From Pyrrhoderma lamaoense (lineage: Eukaryota; Basidiomycota; Agaricomycetes; Hymenochaetales; Hymenochaetaceae), in assembly GCA_002794735.1 (NCBI GenBank), contig NBAZ01000025.1:124001-188000 (forward strand): DNA of 64,000 nt, in the 5' to 3' direction. The notes under the pieces were generated by a model. That model made no database searches. It saw only the letters and a program-made list of their open reading frames with translations, and was not told the DNA's origin. Positions 11,767 through 22,540 of the stretch are shown in pieces (the first letter of the stretch is position 1; the number at the start of each line of letters is the position of its first letter). A program made the translations under genes and the position numbers.

Positions 11767-14369
11767 ATGCCTGGGCAGATTCAGCGACATGTATCGTCCA
11801 TAGCATCCCATCGTGTTCTTTTGTACAGTATATTTTCAATTGGTGCAGTGATCGGCGTCATCATAAGGGCTCTCAAGAAACACTCGAATTTCTACTCTGT
11901 AGCTGTTTATATATCCAAGAGCAATGGAACTGTAATGGTTTGTACTGCTGTATCGGTACAGATCTATAGAATGGACGAGAAACTGATTTATGAGTTAAGG
12001 TTATGGCTAACTTCGGTGTGTTATTGGCGCTTTTGGCAGGGAAGTTTGTACAAATAGTTTTCTTTGGCCCGTTACGGCCAATGGAAGTCGAAGTAAGTTT
12101 AACAGATTCCTCTTGCGTAACAATCATCTTATTGTATCGCAGAGACTGTATGATAGGATGTGGTTTTTCGTTACAGAGTCACTACTTGCATTCACTATAT
12201 TCCGGGATGAATTTGACATACCTTTTGCACTTATGTTTGGTATTCTCCTATTCACGAAGTGTTTTCATTGGTTGTTATCAGATCGCATTGAATGGGTGTG
12301 TCAATGTCTTCTGTTACCTATAAGTGACGTATCTCATGATATATAAAACAGATGGACCAAAGACCCTATCCTGGTCCTCCTTTGCTATTCCATATACGAA
12401 CCCATGCATTAATATCACTGCTTGGATTCACGGATGCAGTCGCATTCTTACTTACAATTGAGAATATGCTCTCAAATGGTGTCGGAGGAACTGTTTTGTT
12501 TGCCAGCGAGGTAAATGAGCTGAAATCTCACAGTAGTTTTTAAGCTAAATCATAATAGTATGCCATATTACTTGCTAGTCTCGGAAACTCGGTTGCAAAA
12601 TATTGCCTTGCTCTAGCAGAATTGCGCCGTGCTTCCCTTAGGGGAGGTGAAAACGCTCCTCCTTGGGAAGACAAAAGCATGCTAGTATTTTATGTTGAAC
12701 TTGCAACTGGTAAGATCTATCTAACTATCTCATGGATCTGGTATTCATGATTGTATTAATTTGCAATTTATCTGTGCACACAGATTTCTTGAAACTTGTG
12801 ACTTATTTGACTTTTTTCATACTTGTCTTAACTTTCTATGGCCTTCCTTTGAATATTGTTCGAGATGTATACATTACAGCGCGTTCATTCATCATGCGCT
12901 TCCGGGACCTTTTACGATACCGAACTGCAACTAGAAATATGGATCAACGCTATCCAAATGCCACAGAAGAAGAGCTCAATAATTTGAGTGACAGAACATG
13001 TATCATCTGTCGAGATGAGATGGCTCACCCCACGACCACGCTTCTGAAGCTCAGCAGGCTAATGAACAACATACTCCTCAGGACGGTCCAAATACGACTC
13101 CAAAAAAGCTTCCCTGTGGGCACATCTTCCATTTTCACTGTCTGCGTTCTTGGCTCGAGAGGCAACAGAGTTGCCCCACTTGGTAAGTCTTAGAAACGTC
13201 TATCTCGTATTCTTAGTTAATTCTATTCCCTTAGTCGACGTTCTGTGTTAGAAAACGAAAGACCTGTTGACCGGAATGGTGGTGCTGCTAGGCCCCGGCC
13301 TATCCCTAGACCTCAGGTAGGCTTCCGGATTCAGATCGAAAATCAAAACATTCTCGCGGGAGGAGAGAATCCTGTACACATGCCCGATGGAGGTGGCCTT
13401 TTCTGGGAGGCTCCACGACCACAGCTTCAAGAAATCCAAAGGCGTCCACTTCGACATGAAAGATTCCCGGGATTCTTTACCCCTGACGGAGTTTGGCATC
13501 CTTGGCCCCAGGGGGTACACAATGCTGTCGAGAATGCAGCGCAGCACGTAGCAGAACCCACGCGTACTGTGAATCCTGGTAATGCAGATGCATTAGCTGA
13601 TAACCGGTCAAATAATTCTCTAGATGGACCCACAATGAATGAACATCCTCGGAACATCCCGACAACATCTGACCGTGCCGTTAGCGCCCAGGAAGCTGCG
13701 GCTGCGGCTGCTCTCAGGCGCTTAACACCCTCAACAAGCGCTAGGCAGGCAGAGACTCAATCTAGGCCAACTTTAACCAATGAAGCTCTGAACCCTATCC
13801 AGTCTAGACATAGTTCACAAGAGACTACAATAGCTAATGATACTTTATCAGGATCCGTTAATGGCAGTTCACCTCTTCATATGCGTGCTCCGGCACTGAT
13901 TCCAATGACAGACCCGTACACTCGTATACCGTCAAGACATGACACAATTAGACCAGGGCAAAGACAGCCCCCATCTCCTGATTCTATCAATAGCTCCTAC
14001 GCAAATAGGGCTCTTCGTGACTTGCCACCTTCCTTAACAGACGAGCAACTTCAAGTACTAGACCAGGTTACACGCGATGCGATAGACGAGCGTCTCAGGA
14101 TCCTGGAAGGCATACAAGAAACGACATCAAGATGTGTGGTAGAGCTTTTGAGATGTCGGAGTGCCTTGCCGAGAAGTACACTACCTCCGATCCCGCTAGC
14201 ATCTCGAGAAAACGACACTAGTACAGCTTCATTTATTCCAGGGGCGCTTCAGCTAGTGAACCTAATGAGCAAGGATACTCGCCGTCTGGATCAGGATCCC
14301 AGGCACAACCCACTGAGGTCCAAACTTAACGCACACAAACTTCAAATTACCACATGTTATGTATTGTAA
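11767..14369 (+). CDS. HRD1: ERAD E3 ubiquitin-protein ligase Hrd1 (synoviolin)
   Basis: ER-membrane RING ligase that ubiquitinates misfolded proteins during retrotranslocation. The start is the ATG at 11767 (MPGQIQRH); the longer frame begins with TTG. Visible blocks: TM1 [44 protein letters not shown] (family signature), [31 protein letters not shown], the Hrd1-typical [30 protein letters not shown], and [29 protein letters not shown]. The RING-H2 begins CIICRDEM (about 12999-13022), continues [23 protein letters not shown], and closes with C-R-R across an intron (13183-13234). The RING frame is broken by one base at CCCC 13028-13031. The C-terminal half (13245-14369) is long, Pro/Ser/Arg-rich and probably disordered. 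Tail-to-tail with the YqeY gene, 53 bp apart. Confidence 0.93.
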
Positions 14370-14422
14370 ATTATTAGTATGAAAATAGGGATATACTTTG
14401 AATGAAGTACTTGACTCAAACT

Positions 14423-15298
14423 TCATTGACGTGTCTCAAGGATGACCTTTGCCCGTTGTTGTACTAATTTACTATCAACAAGCGATTTATCAACTTGAGC
14501 AAAGAACGCTTTCAATAGCAAGCCAACAACGCGTTTTGAGTCAGTTCCTGGAGCAGTCAAACCTCGCTCTCCGGCCAGCCTGAGCAAGATCGCATCTATG
14601 TCAGACTCTGCCATAGAAGGGGGCAAGAATGTAGTCAGGAGCTCCGCTTCACGTTTTTCATTCTCAGCTAGTTCTGGTCGAGAAGCAGCTATGTATTGAG
14701 TCGCTGAATCTTCCTATAAGATTTTTGATCATTTTTCAAGGTGTGGGAGTAAGCGCCGTTTTCATGGAGCAAGTTCAGGAATAAGTAGAAAGAGTTACTG
14801 ACGCGGCGAGCAATGGCTTTCCTGAGAATTGAAGTAATCTGAGAGTCTGGAATCGGTCCAGATGGCGTCTTGTCTGCTGAATAGACTTCGGAAAGAACTG
14901 ACTAGATATGGTCCAGAGCTTAAGTATGGCTCCATTACAGGGGCCGAACAAAATGAACCTTACCGTATAACTGTCGAAGAAAAGGTGTTCTTGCTCTTTT
15001 CACAAAGTATCGAGTTAGTTTGTAATGAATTTAGAGATGTTTTACTTATGAAACCTTTTTACCTTCATAGCATTCTTCAGCTCCGCAGTGAGTCTCTTTC
15101 TTTGATCTAATACAATATCCTTCAGTTGTTCAATCTGAAAATATCTAACATCTGCCTACCATTTACAACGCTACCGCCAAGAGATGAAAAATCTCGGAAA
15201 TTATATAGAAGCGAATTGGTCCGTCTGATGCCGCGGGATGAAAAGGTTTCTAGTTTGAGACAATGCCCGGAAGTAATTGAAGCCTTAGGTCTGAACAT
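14423..15298 (-). CDS. AIM41: YqeY/Aim41 family protein (GatB C-terminal-like), mitochondrial
   Basis: Small protein of the GatB/YqeY family. Bacterial YqeY proteins resemble the tRNA-binding tail of the amidotransferase GatB, and the fungal Aim41 is mitochondrial. The ATG at 15298 gives an Arg/Ser-rich, acid-poor N-terminus (MFRPKASITSG...) that fits a mitochondrial presequence. Exons then read RKRLTAELKNAMK, KNTFSSTVIR, SVLSEVYSADKTPSGPIPD, ILRKAIARR, TQYIAASRPELAENEKREAELLTTFLPP and the family tail (LLKAFFAQVDKSLVDSK). A missing base at CC 14963-14964 is needed to keep phase across the KNTF...R|SVLSEV junction. About 200 residues when spliced. Antisense and tail-to-tail to HRD1. Confidence 0.85.
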
Positions 15299-16634
15299 CT
15301 CCAACAATGTTACAATGCTTCAACTTTCCAGTGAATGATGTGGCAAAAGTAATAAAAAAAACACGTCCCAAAATAGGAATACACTGAAAGCGTTCTAACA
15401 AAACATGCACAAACAACGCATCCATGAAAGCCATCAGTCTTATTCCTGATACAAATATGAAGCAAGCTTTGTTAACAGTATATCTTTGGGCTTTCACATT
15501 AAGTTTGTAAAAGCCTTTAGTAGTATCCAGAGTGTAATAAGGAGGCAACCATGTATGTCCTGGAAAATAATAAATTTAGTTCTGGTGACTTCCCAAATCG
15601 TCAAAATCGATCTGAACGAGGGGTAGACCAAAGCAAACAAGTGATAACATCTCTTATCTTACGATGATCAGAGATAAGCTCTGTTGATTCTATAAGTGTC
15701 CGAGGATATACTAGTACTCGACCACTGTCTGCTATTTTTATCCTCCGATAGTTATAACGGAAGTTTAGGCCTCGAGATCATCTAGATTAGTAAGATTTTG
15801 ATTGTCATTCACTAGATGCACTCATATTAAATTGAACGTAGGATAAAAAAGGATATTTTTCTACTGCCGCCGAGCTTTTCAGGCTTTTTTATCATAAGAA
15901 TTGCTTCGGATCTTTGCTAGATCGAGTAAAGCCCCTAGAGAAAGGATGTTTAACCCCCCCCCCCCTAAGTATCTGTGTCTCAAAAATTAGTATCAGTAAC
16001 AGTAAACTACGACAAGGACGGAAGATTAGAGAAAAGCTCCGAAGAAAAAGGGATTGCAACATCTTTGAGACAAAGGGGCTTGTGAATGATCACACTTATA
16101 CTTTAGTTTGATAAACGAACGGTTACAAGAGTTGGAAGAACTGATTTGTGAGGCATTTTGATAATAATCTAATTGGATAGTCTAAAGCATGGATGACTTG
16201 GCCTATTGGTACTTATTAAACAGCTGCGGCTGGACAAAGACTCAATACCGAGAATCTTGTTTACCAAGCCCTGACCATGTCCATGTCCATGTACCCCATC
16301 AAAGTGCTTTACTTATCCCAATGTAGATTGCGATGCCTCACTTCTGATCAGAATTTAGATTGTGTTACCATTAAATGCAGTCATTCTTTATGAAATAGTG
16401 TAGTCGGTATGTTTTACTCAATACTTCTCTCTATAGTAGGTAAGAAGCTGTTTAAAATTCCGGCACAATCAAGGCAAAGAGAGCCAATCGTGAATTATAT
16501 AACGGTCATGGCAAGTAGTACATTGCTCTTGTGATTTGTGATTTTAAAGGATGACAACATACAGAATACAAGCATAGAAAGCCAAATGAAAGAAAGGAAA
16601 AGAGAAAGATCTCATAAAGATACGTGTTAGCACA
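15299..16634. other. gene-free stretch
   Basis: 1.3 kb between the YqeY gene and the peroxin stop. It has AT-rich sequence, a run of about 10 C at 15955-15964, and direct ccatgt repeats near 16275-16290. No ORF here has recognisable domains or supportable splice structure. Confidence 0.45.
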
Positions 16635-18324
16635 TCATATATTCGATGCAGTCTTGAGAATAGCCTCCCTCATCCTCTTTCGTAACCCTCCGTTATTACC
16701 GTCGCCTGACTTATTGTCGTTTTCCTCAAGGGGCCTACTGACGGTTGGCGACAATTCACTCCTGGATCTTGTATGTCTTCGCTCAAATTCATTAATGAGC
16801 GAGTTCATCTGGATTTCGTGTTGCTGCGCAGCATGTTTTCGAGCCTCTTCAGCAGAAGCAGGTTCAACGACTTCGGTAAGTAGTGCAACTCTGGTCCATT
16901 TCCTGAACCGTGTATACTAGGAATATGTTATCAGTCCCAATATGCGATTAATCGAGTCAAAAAACTGTATACCTTCCCTATACCACCACTACTACTGAAG
17001 GCTTTCCATTTGTTGTCTCCATAGACCCAGCCATCATTATCTGTAAGTTGTTCGTCTAATTCCGTTCCTAACCCAGACGATGATGACTTATGAGATTCGG
17101 TATCTTCTGTATTGGTAGACTCGACATCTCCATTATCACCATCATGAGATGGCTTAAGCTTCGCCCCAACGTCAGCCAACTTGTTCTTTGCCCTACCCAA
17201 TCGATTGGCATGGGCAGCTGTATCTTCCCTCAGCTCCGGAGGCTCCTTCTCTACTCGTTTTGTCCCATGTTCCTTACGAACAACAACTTTCCATTCACCT
17301 TCATCCCAAGTCCATGTTGCGGTACGTTTGACGATCCCTCCTTTTCCGTCACTTGAAAATGTACATGTTTGAGGAGGCAAAGTAAACGCACTTGGCGGAG
17401 AGACTGGATCCATTGACGCAGAACACCAAGACGGGCGTTCACCCGGGAGAAGCGCCGCCGTCCAGTCTAATCCAACCCACCAGCGTTGATTTTCATAAAT
17501 CGTAATCAGAAAACGTATAGAGCGAGTAGATTCGGGGATTCGTAACAATGATGACGTCGTTAGTATTAATGGTTCCGTAGGTCGACCGGACAAAAGCGAC
17601 CATGCTCGAGCAACCCCACGACGAACCCAGGCACTACGCCATACAGCAGCACGAGTTGTGCACGCCCATTTGGCCCTCCAAACGAGTAAAATAGTTCCGA
17701 GTATAGCAACCAGAATCCGTATTTGGATAAAGTAAGTCAAGAGTAGTGAAGGAAGATACAGTATTGAGCAGATACGGGCAATTACGGGTAGTGGAAGAGG
17801 ATGCGGATGAGGTACACTCGGTAGAAGGGCTTCGATGACTGAGAGGTCAATTACCTGAGTCAGGAAGTAAATACAATATTCAATGCATCAAGTTGAAAGC
17901 ATACCGTTGACTGTAATGTTTGCTCAGTTACTGGAGGAGCAATACGTGGCGAGGAGTTACAGATAAATACACATATATTCCAGCCAACAAGAAGAGCAAA
18001 AAATATCTGTATTTAAAAGAAGGGTACAAGTATTAGAAGTGTATCTGAGCGTTACAAACTTCATACCCACCTGAATGTCATCTCTGAGAATAAACATACT
18101 GCCCACCAGGCACCTAGTAATAGCCAGCTGCTTGAGTATTCTGATTTCCAGCTTATTGCTTCAGCAAGCTTCCGGATACGTTTTATGTAGGGCGACAGTT
18201 CCGCAAGAAGCATAGTCAGCTGTGGTGGAACATTATGGAGAAACGCAAACAACGTCGGAGGAGTAACTTGGCTATCCAAATCTACTGATGTCCTCGTCGG
18301 TGACGATGTAGCTGAAGAGCTCAT
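16635..18324 (-). CDS. Pex24/Pex30-type peroxisomal/ER membrane peroxin with dysferlin domain
   Basis: Integral membrane peroxin of the Pex24p (Pex28-32) family, which controls peroxisome number at ER contact sites. Start ATG 18324 (MSSSATSSPTRTS). The N-terminal region has PTLFAFLHNVPPQLTMLLAELSPYI and then hydrophobic SSSWLLLGAWWAVCLF. Further hydrophobic stretches occur at about 17940-18000 and 17790-17690 (ILVAILGTILLVW). DysF-N is seen as IYENQRWWVGLDW...PSWC (about 17490-17395). DysF-C is seen as TWTWDEGEWKVVV, DGWVYGDNKWKAFSSSGGIGK and, across an intron, YTRFRKWTRVALL. The last exon ends in a charged stretch (RRHTRSRSEL...LRKRMREAILK) before TGA at 16635. Reading frame intact throughout. 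Confidence 0.88.
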
Positions 18325-18739
18325 CCTGATGGTATTTGATGGAATAAACTTGCTCCCCTATGGCGAGGTCATACTACAATTTGGCAATGTAGCTGAGTGT
18401 TTTAGATTATTGGAATTTCACGTGTACCGAGACCTCTAAGTTCTTGTATAATACGGATTTGTAATGTTTATTATCCAAATTAAGCTATCTTAGTAGATGT
18501 ATTAGTAAGATTACGTAATGTGTATATCAGCATATAACAATAATGCTGATTTACATTTCTCTCCTGTACCGGGTATCAACTCCAGACTTGCATACCCATA
18601 TTTGATGACATAGATAGCATTTTATAGGGTTGTTGTACAGGTATGCTTCGGCGCGGGTTTGCTCAGCCAAACCAACAAATTCGACATACACTCTCATAAA
18701 CACCCAACCCTCACAATGTATAAGTACACGTTACAATCA
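18325..18739. other. intergenic
   Basis: About 400 bp between the peroxin start and the Qng1-like stop. AT-rich, with no gene or distinctive motif seen. It carries the peroxin promoter and the upstream gene's 3' end. Confidence 0.4.
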
Positions 18740-19970
18740 CTAGAACATAACAGTGTTCCTTAGAGAAAATCGTTCTAGTTGTCTATAGTCCTGTCTGTCC
18801 TTCGCAATTGACCATAGCCACATGTCTATATCTTGAGTAGTAATCTTCTTCATCCATTCATCAGTGCCGGCAGGTGCGCCAGCCGCCTCAAGGGTTGTAG
18901 AGTCCAGAGAATGTGCAACTTCAACAATGAGTTCACAGGCATCAACAGCCGCGGCACGAAGAATATAGGCTTGTTCAGTAGTTAACGAGGGCCCGTCACG
19001 GGGTAGGGGTTTCGGAAGCTTTGCCACGATCTCACTTTTAGGTTCCGCTCTAGCAAGTAAATTGTCTAGCCTCGGAGATGGATTTTTGAATATCGTCGAT
19101 AGTGAATCCTTTGCCGATGACAAATCAATAACACCCAGATGTACAAGCATGGATGGTAGTACATTGTCTGCGAACACAGGGAGTGATGCAGTTTTTGGAA
19201 TTGGGATGGGAGGGGGGTTTATTGAGCCGAACCTGATCTCAATCGCACAGAGTAGGAAGAGAGCCTTCTTGAAGCAGTATACAGCTATATATGTCGTCTG
19301 GTTTAGAATACGAATGATATGGAGATGATAACTCAGAGAAACACACACATTGACCATAAACAGTTGCCATGTCCTGGAAAGCTGGTATAGCCCTGATGAT
19401 CTGCTCAAGTACGATCTCTAGGTCCGGGGTACCACCCTTCGCCGCCTTCTCTCCGTTTTTCAGAGCCTCCAAGACAAATGTACCAAGGTCCGGATAACCA
19501 GTTTTCAATAGTATACTGCCTGTCTCGTTGAGTGTCTTGGTTATGAGCCGAACAAGTTCGTACATGGGTCCCCCGAGCTCCCCTACCGTAACTCCAGGGA
19601 TACTCTCATGAGGCCTCTCGACGTGTATATCCACACGCATCTGCTCCGCTACGGTCTGTGCACTAATATTCTGCATGCCCCTCGCAGAAAGGAAGTCCGT
19701 CTCGGCGCCCATCGAGGCCGAGATATACAAGGAGAACACCAATGCCCGAATGTTATCCCATGCTCCCCGACCTGTTTGTTCATGTAATGTTACGCGGTAG
19801 CCCGACGCAAAATTCAGGAGCGAGAGAACCGATATGAGATTAAGTTCTGAGATGACGGAAGGAAATTGAAGAGGAAACGCTAGGCCATGCGCCTTGGAAA
19901 CTCTCTGGAAACTTTCGATGAACGACGGAGACAAAACTAGCCGTTCGATTGATGATCTCTCGACCTTATT
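18740..19970 (-). CDS. DUF2419/Qng1-like queuosine 5'-phosphate N-glycosylase family protein (start unresolved)
   Basis: The family salvages queuine by hydrolysing queuosine 5'-phosphate. The assignment rests on the motif order: ELNLISVLSLLNFASGYR (the LNF block), YPDLGTFVLEALK, IRAIPAFQDMATVYGQ, then across an intron VYCFKKALFLLCAIEIRFG (the family's KRAQ-like position), PVFADNVLPSMLVHLGVIDLS, TEQAYILRAAAVDACELIVE and DIDMWLWSIAKDRQDYR near the C-terminus. The Asp of FADN sits where catalytic/ligand Asp residues lie in the family. The stop TAG is at 18740. The open frame reaches about 19970 without an ATG, so a short upstream exon (possible ATGs near 20065-20110) is expected. Divergence from animal Qng1 is considerable, so treat the substrate as inferred. 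Confidence 0.65.
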
Positions 19971-20123
19971 GTTCTTGGTTAGTTGTCAATGGGACGAGGC
20001 TAGGGTTAGCTGGAACTTGCTTTGATGCCTGATGCTATCCTGAGCGAGTGACAAGAGTCCCTAATGGCCTGAACATAATGGCCGCTTAATGGGAAGGGGT
20101 AGAAGACATGATCAAACAGACTA

Positions 20124-20152
20124 CAGTAGAAGACCTCGAAATGCATAATTGG
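20124..20152 (+). repeat. left terminal inverted repeat of the MITE
   Basis: About 28 bp, pairing with 20560-20586 with a single CC/C length difference. Immediately preceded by the TA duplication. Confidence 0.8.
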
Positions 20153-20559
20153 TCGCGAAAAATCGTATGCATTAAGACATTTTATGCAATATTATATGTA
20201 ACATATAAGTGTGACACACGTGACATGGCTACTTGTTTTAGTAATTGTTAGGGTTACTTTTCGCTTTAGTGCATTTTTATATTGAATATATTCTTTATCA
20301 CAACTTGCGAAGCAATTATCGTTTTTTGCTTGATAAAAGTTTAAAAATGTTATGCTACTATGGCAAACTTTTTTATTACATAATTTTTTTCAATATTTTG
20401 TCATGAGAATTAACTTTTTGTCTATTTCACTTTAAAATACAATATGATAATGCATATCTATGGAAAAATATGCATTATGAGATATCAAATTTGTGCATAA
20501 TTTGGCTGGACATAGTCGTTCCTAAATATTTTATGCATTAACGCATTTTATGTAAAATC

Positions 20560-20586
20560 ACGTTATGCATTTCGAGTCTTCTACTG
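20560..20586 (-). repeat. right terminal inverted repeat of the MITE
   Basis: Reverse complement of the left end apart from one C, and followed by TA at 20587-20588. Confidence 0.8.
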
Positions 20587-20813
20587 TAGGTTCTGCTTTG
20601 TTTCCTTTTACGTCAAACTCCTGAACTTCGACTGGGATCAAAGGAGCCGGAGAATCGATATTACCACTTGTATAAAGGCAGTCCTTTGAGACTGATATGA
20701 ATTAAATCAACAGAGAGGATATGTGGCGAATCTCAAATTGTCGACGAGATTGAAAAGGAAGTAGTATTGAATTAAATTAGTCATCTATGAAATCTAATAC
20801 ATTACTGATAAAC

Positions 20814-21113
20814 TCAAAAAGAGACTTGTATAGACGCCCACAACAGCCGCAACACGCATTTCCAACTAACGACACGACCGGGATCACCGTCAAGAAATCT
20901 CTCCGGTTCTGTCGGGAGCGCAGTCCAGAGCGAGTCCAGTCTTTTTTTTTGTGCTTTCGCATATCTGAGATGAACATGACTTGACGCTCTGCATTGCATG
21001 TTTGACCATTGATTTCTATCCACCAAATACTCGGATATTTTTTCGATATGCTGCAACTCGGTGACAAAACTCGAATTGCTGAAAAGACGAAGATAGTCAA
21101 TGTTGTATTTCAT
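20814..21113 (-). CDS. hypothetical 99-residue ORF, possibly a fragment
   Basis: An ATG-started frame (MKYNIDYLRLFSNSS) with a Trp-containing C-terminal half (SLWTALPTEPERFLDG, SWKCVLRLLWAS). I recognise no family. Its composition is more protein-like than other short frames nearby, but there is no splice or promoter evidence. It may be an exon of a decayed gene next to the TIR element, or chance. Confidence 0.25.
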   Translation of the reverse strand: MKYNIDYLRLFSNSSFVTELQHIEKISEYLVDRNQWSNMQCRASSHVHLRYAKAQKKRLDSLWTALPTEPERFLDGDPGRVVSWKCVLRLLWASIQVSF

Positions 21114-22148
21114 ATTCTAATGGAAAAGGTTCGGCGGTTTTCCTTCAGGGACTAGAATAATTAGAATCCAAATGGCAACGTGATGTAAAGGCCATCCAGA
21201 CTGATGCTTTTGAGTTCGCATGTATGCTACATATCGCTAGTATTTTCTTACACAATTTCCCATTGTACTCCAAATATCATAAAGGCCTGTGCGTGAACTG
21301 CCCATGTTATTGAAGTCCAAGTGCATGAGTTTCGCGAAAGGACAACAGATGTCTTTTACGAAGTTACGTTTCAAAAACTGCAACTTCATGTAAAGCTGTG
21401 GGGCTTATATGATGTGCGTTTAAGAAGCTGATGAAGGATATAAAGGAGATTTGATCCTCGACGCAACTTCCTCCCATGAAAACAAAGTTTTAGGCTTTAT
21501 CGATATGTTATATATGTATAATTGGGATCACGGGATTAAGATTTGCGGTGGGAATTTCTCAAATTAACAAAAGACAGGCGAGAAGTGATTTTCTAGTTCG
21601 TTTCTAAGTGCTTCTGATACCTTGGGTCCTCTTTAAGTAATTGCTATCCATTCTCTAGTCCAGTACCCATAATGGGTATCCTCCCGTTGAGATTATGATA
21701 GAGGCTAGATGTGTAGAAATGTTATGATCTCCTATAAATGTGACTTTCTCAGTATGATCAATGAGGATATATACATTGCAAACCAAACACAGGCTCGGGA
21801 CAGGACATGATATACACCGCATATACTTGATCCACGCAGGTATTGCGCGTCATCTCTGCAATCGGCAGCCGGAGCGAAAAACGTTTACGAATTCTTCTTG
21901 AGACCCCAGATACATCAAATTGACGCGCACGTAGAAATAACGGCTTCTATGCAGGTAATGCAGAGTATATTCCTCACACATCGTGTCCGGGGCCTCAAAT
22001 ACATCGTTCCCTTCTTTAGTAAGTCCTTGCAGATAGTTTGGCCAATGGCTATGATCTGTAGAAGTGTGTAAAAAGGCTTACACCAACACGTGTCCGGCGT
22101 GTGCTCTCAGTTCTGAGGAAAGAAGTAGGCCCACTATGCACGATCATG
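21114..22148. other. gene-free stretch
   Basis: About 1 kb with no supported gene. Short ORFs only, no repeats and no RNA gene visible. Confidence 0.4.
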
Positions 22149-22156
22149 TATAAAAG
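22149..22156 (+). promoter_or_regulatory. TATA box of the 85-residue ORF
   Basis: TATAAAAG lies 63 bp upstream of the ATG at 22219. A pyrimidine-rich stretch (tctgactcttcccccag) lies between, a good match to a strong fungal core promoter. Confidence 0.55.
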
Positions 22157-22218
22157 GACGCGTTCTTTTCTGACTCTTCCCCCAGAACATCGCTCATACG
22201 TCTTTCGGTACAAGCATT

Positions 22219-22476
22219 ATGGGCAAGTTAGAGCTGCCTAGTGCCAATAACCTTTACATGTCGCATCATTTCGTTCCGCAAACGCCTGCTGTAAAATCAA
22301 AAGACCTTCCACCGTGTGACTGTTGCGAGACGTCACAATCGACCTTTGATGAACCCTCTGTCTCTACCGAGTACTTCATTGCAGGGAATGCCGTAGTTTA
22401 CGGTAATACCCTACAACTCTCAAACGTGGGTTTACAGTCCAGCAACGCCATGCCTTGGGACTGGTATATCGAATAA
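22219..22476 (+). CDS. hypothetical 85-residue protein with strong core promoter
   Basis: Uninterrupted ATG-to-TAA frame (MGKLELPSANNLYMSH) placed 63 bp after a TATAAAAG box. It has a Cys cluster PPCDCCETS near residue 32 and ends MPWDWYIE. No signal peptide, no transmembrane segment and no CaaX box, so it is not a lipopeptide pheromone precursor. I do not recognise it. Many mushroom genomes carry short TATA-driven genes of this size that are expressed in fruiting bodies. Medium-low confidence rests on promoter plus frame. Confidence 0.4.
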   Translation: MGKLELPSANNLYMSHHFVPQTPAVKSKDLPPCDCCETSQSTFDEPSVSTEYFIAGNAVVYGNTLQLSNVGLQSSNAMPWDWYIE

Positions 22477-22540
22477 CGAGCTCATCATTGTACAACAAAA
22501 ATGCAGCACTTCCCGTTGTAACTATACCCACCCTACACCA

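Larger units (their letters stand above)
20122..20588. mobile_element. MITE-like TIR element with TA target-site duplication
   Basis: A 463-bp AT-rich block (20124-20586) is bounded by inverted repeats. The left end reads CAGTAGAAGACCTCGAAATG and the right end, reverse-complemented, CAGTAGAAGACTCGAAATG; both continue into CATAA with one indel. Both ends abut TA (20122-20123 and 20587-20588), the Tc1/mariner/pogo target duplication. Subterminal TGCATTA/TTTTATGCA words recur inside on both sides. There is no ORF for a transposase, so it is non-autonomous. The terminal sequence resembles pogo/Tigger-type ends, which is an inference. Confidence 0.8.

Noticed and set aside
13248..13668. Several long antisense frames opposite the HRD1 C-terminal exon
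   Set aside because: They mirror the codon structure of the plus-strand coding exon and have no domains of their own.
22219..22476. Mating pheromone precursor candidate
   Set aside because: The frame ends WDWYIE with no CaaX box and no pheromone receptor gene is nearby.
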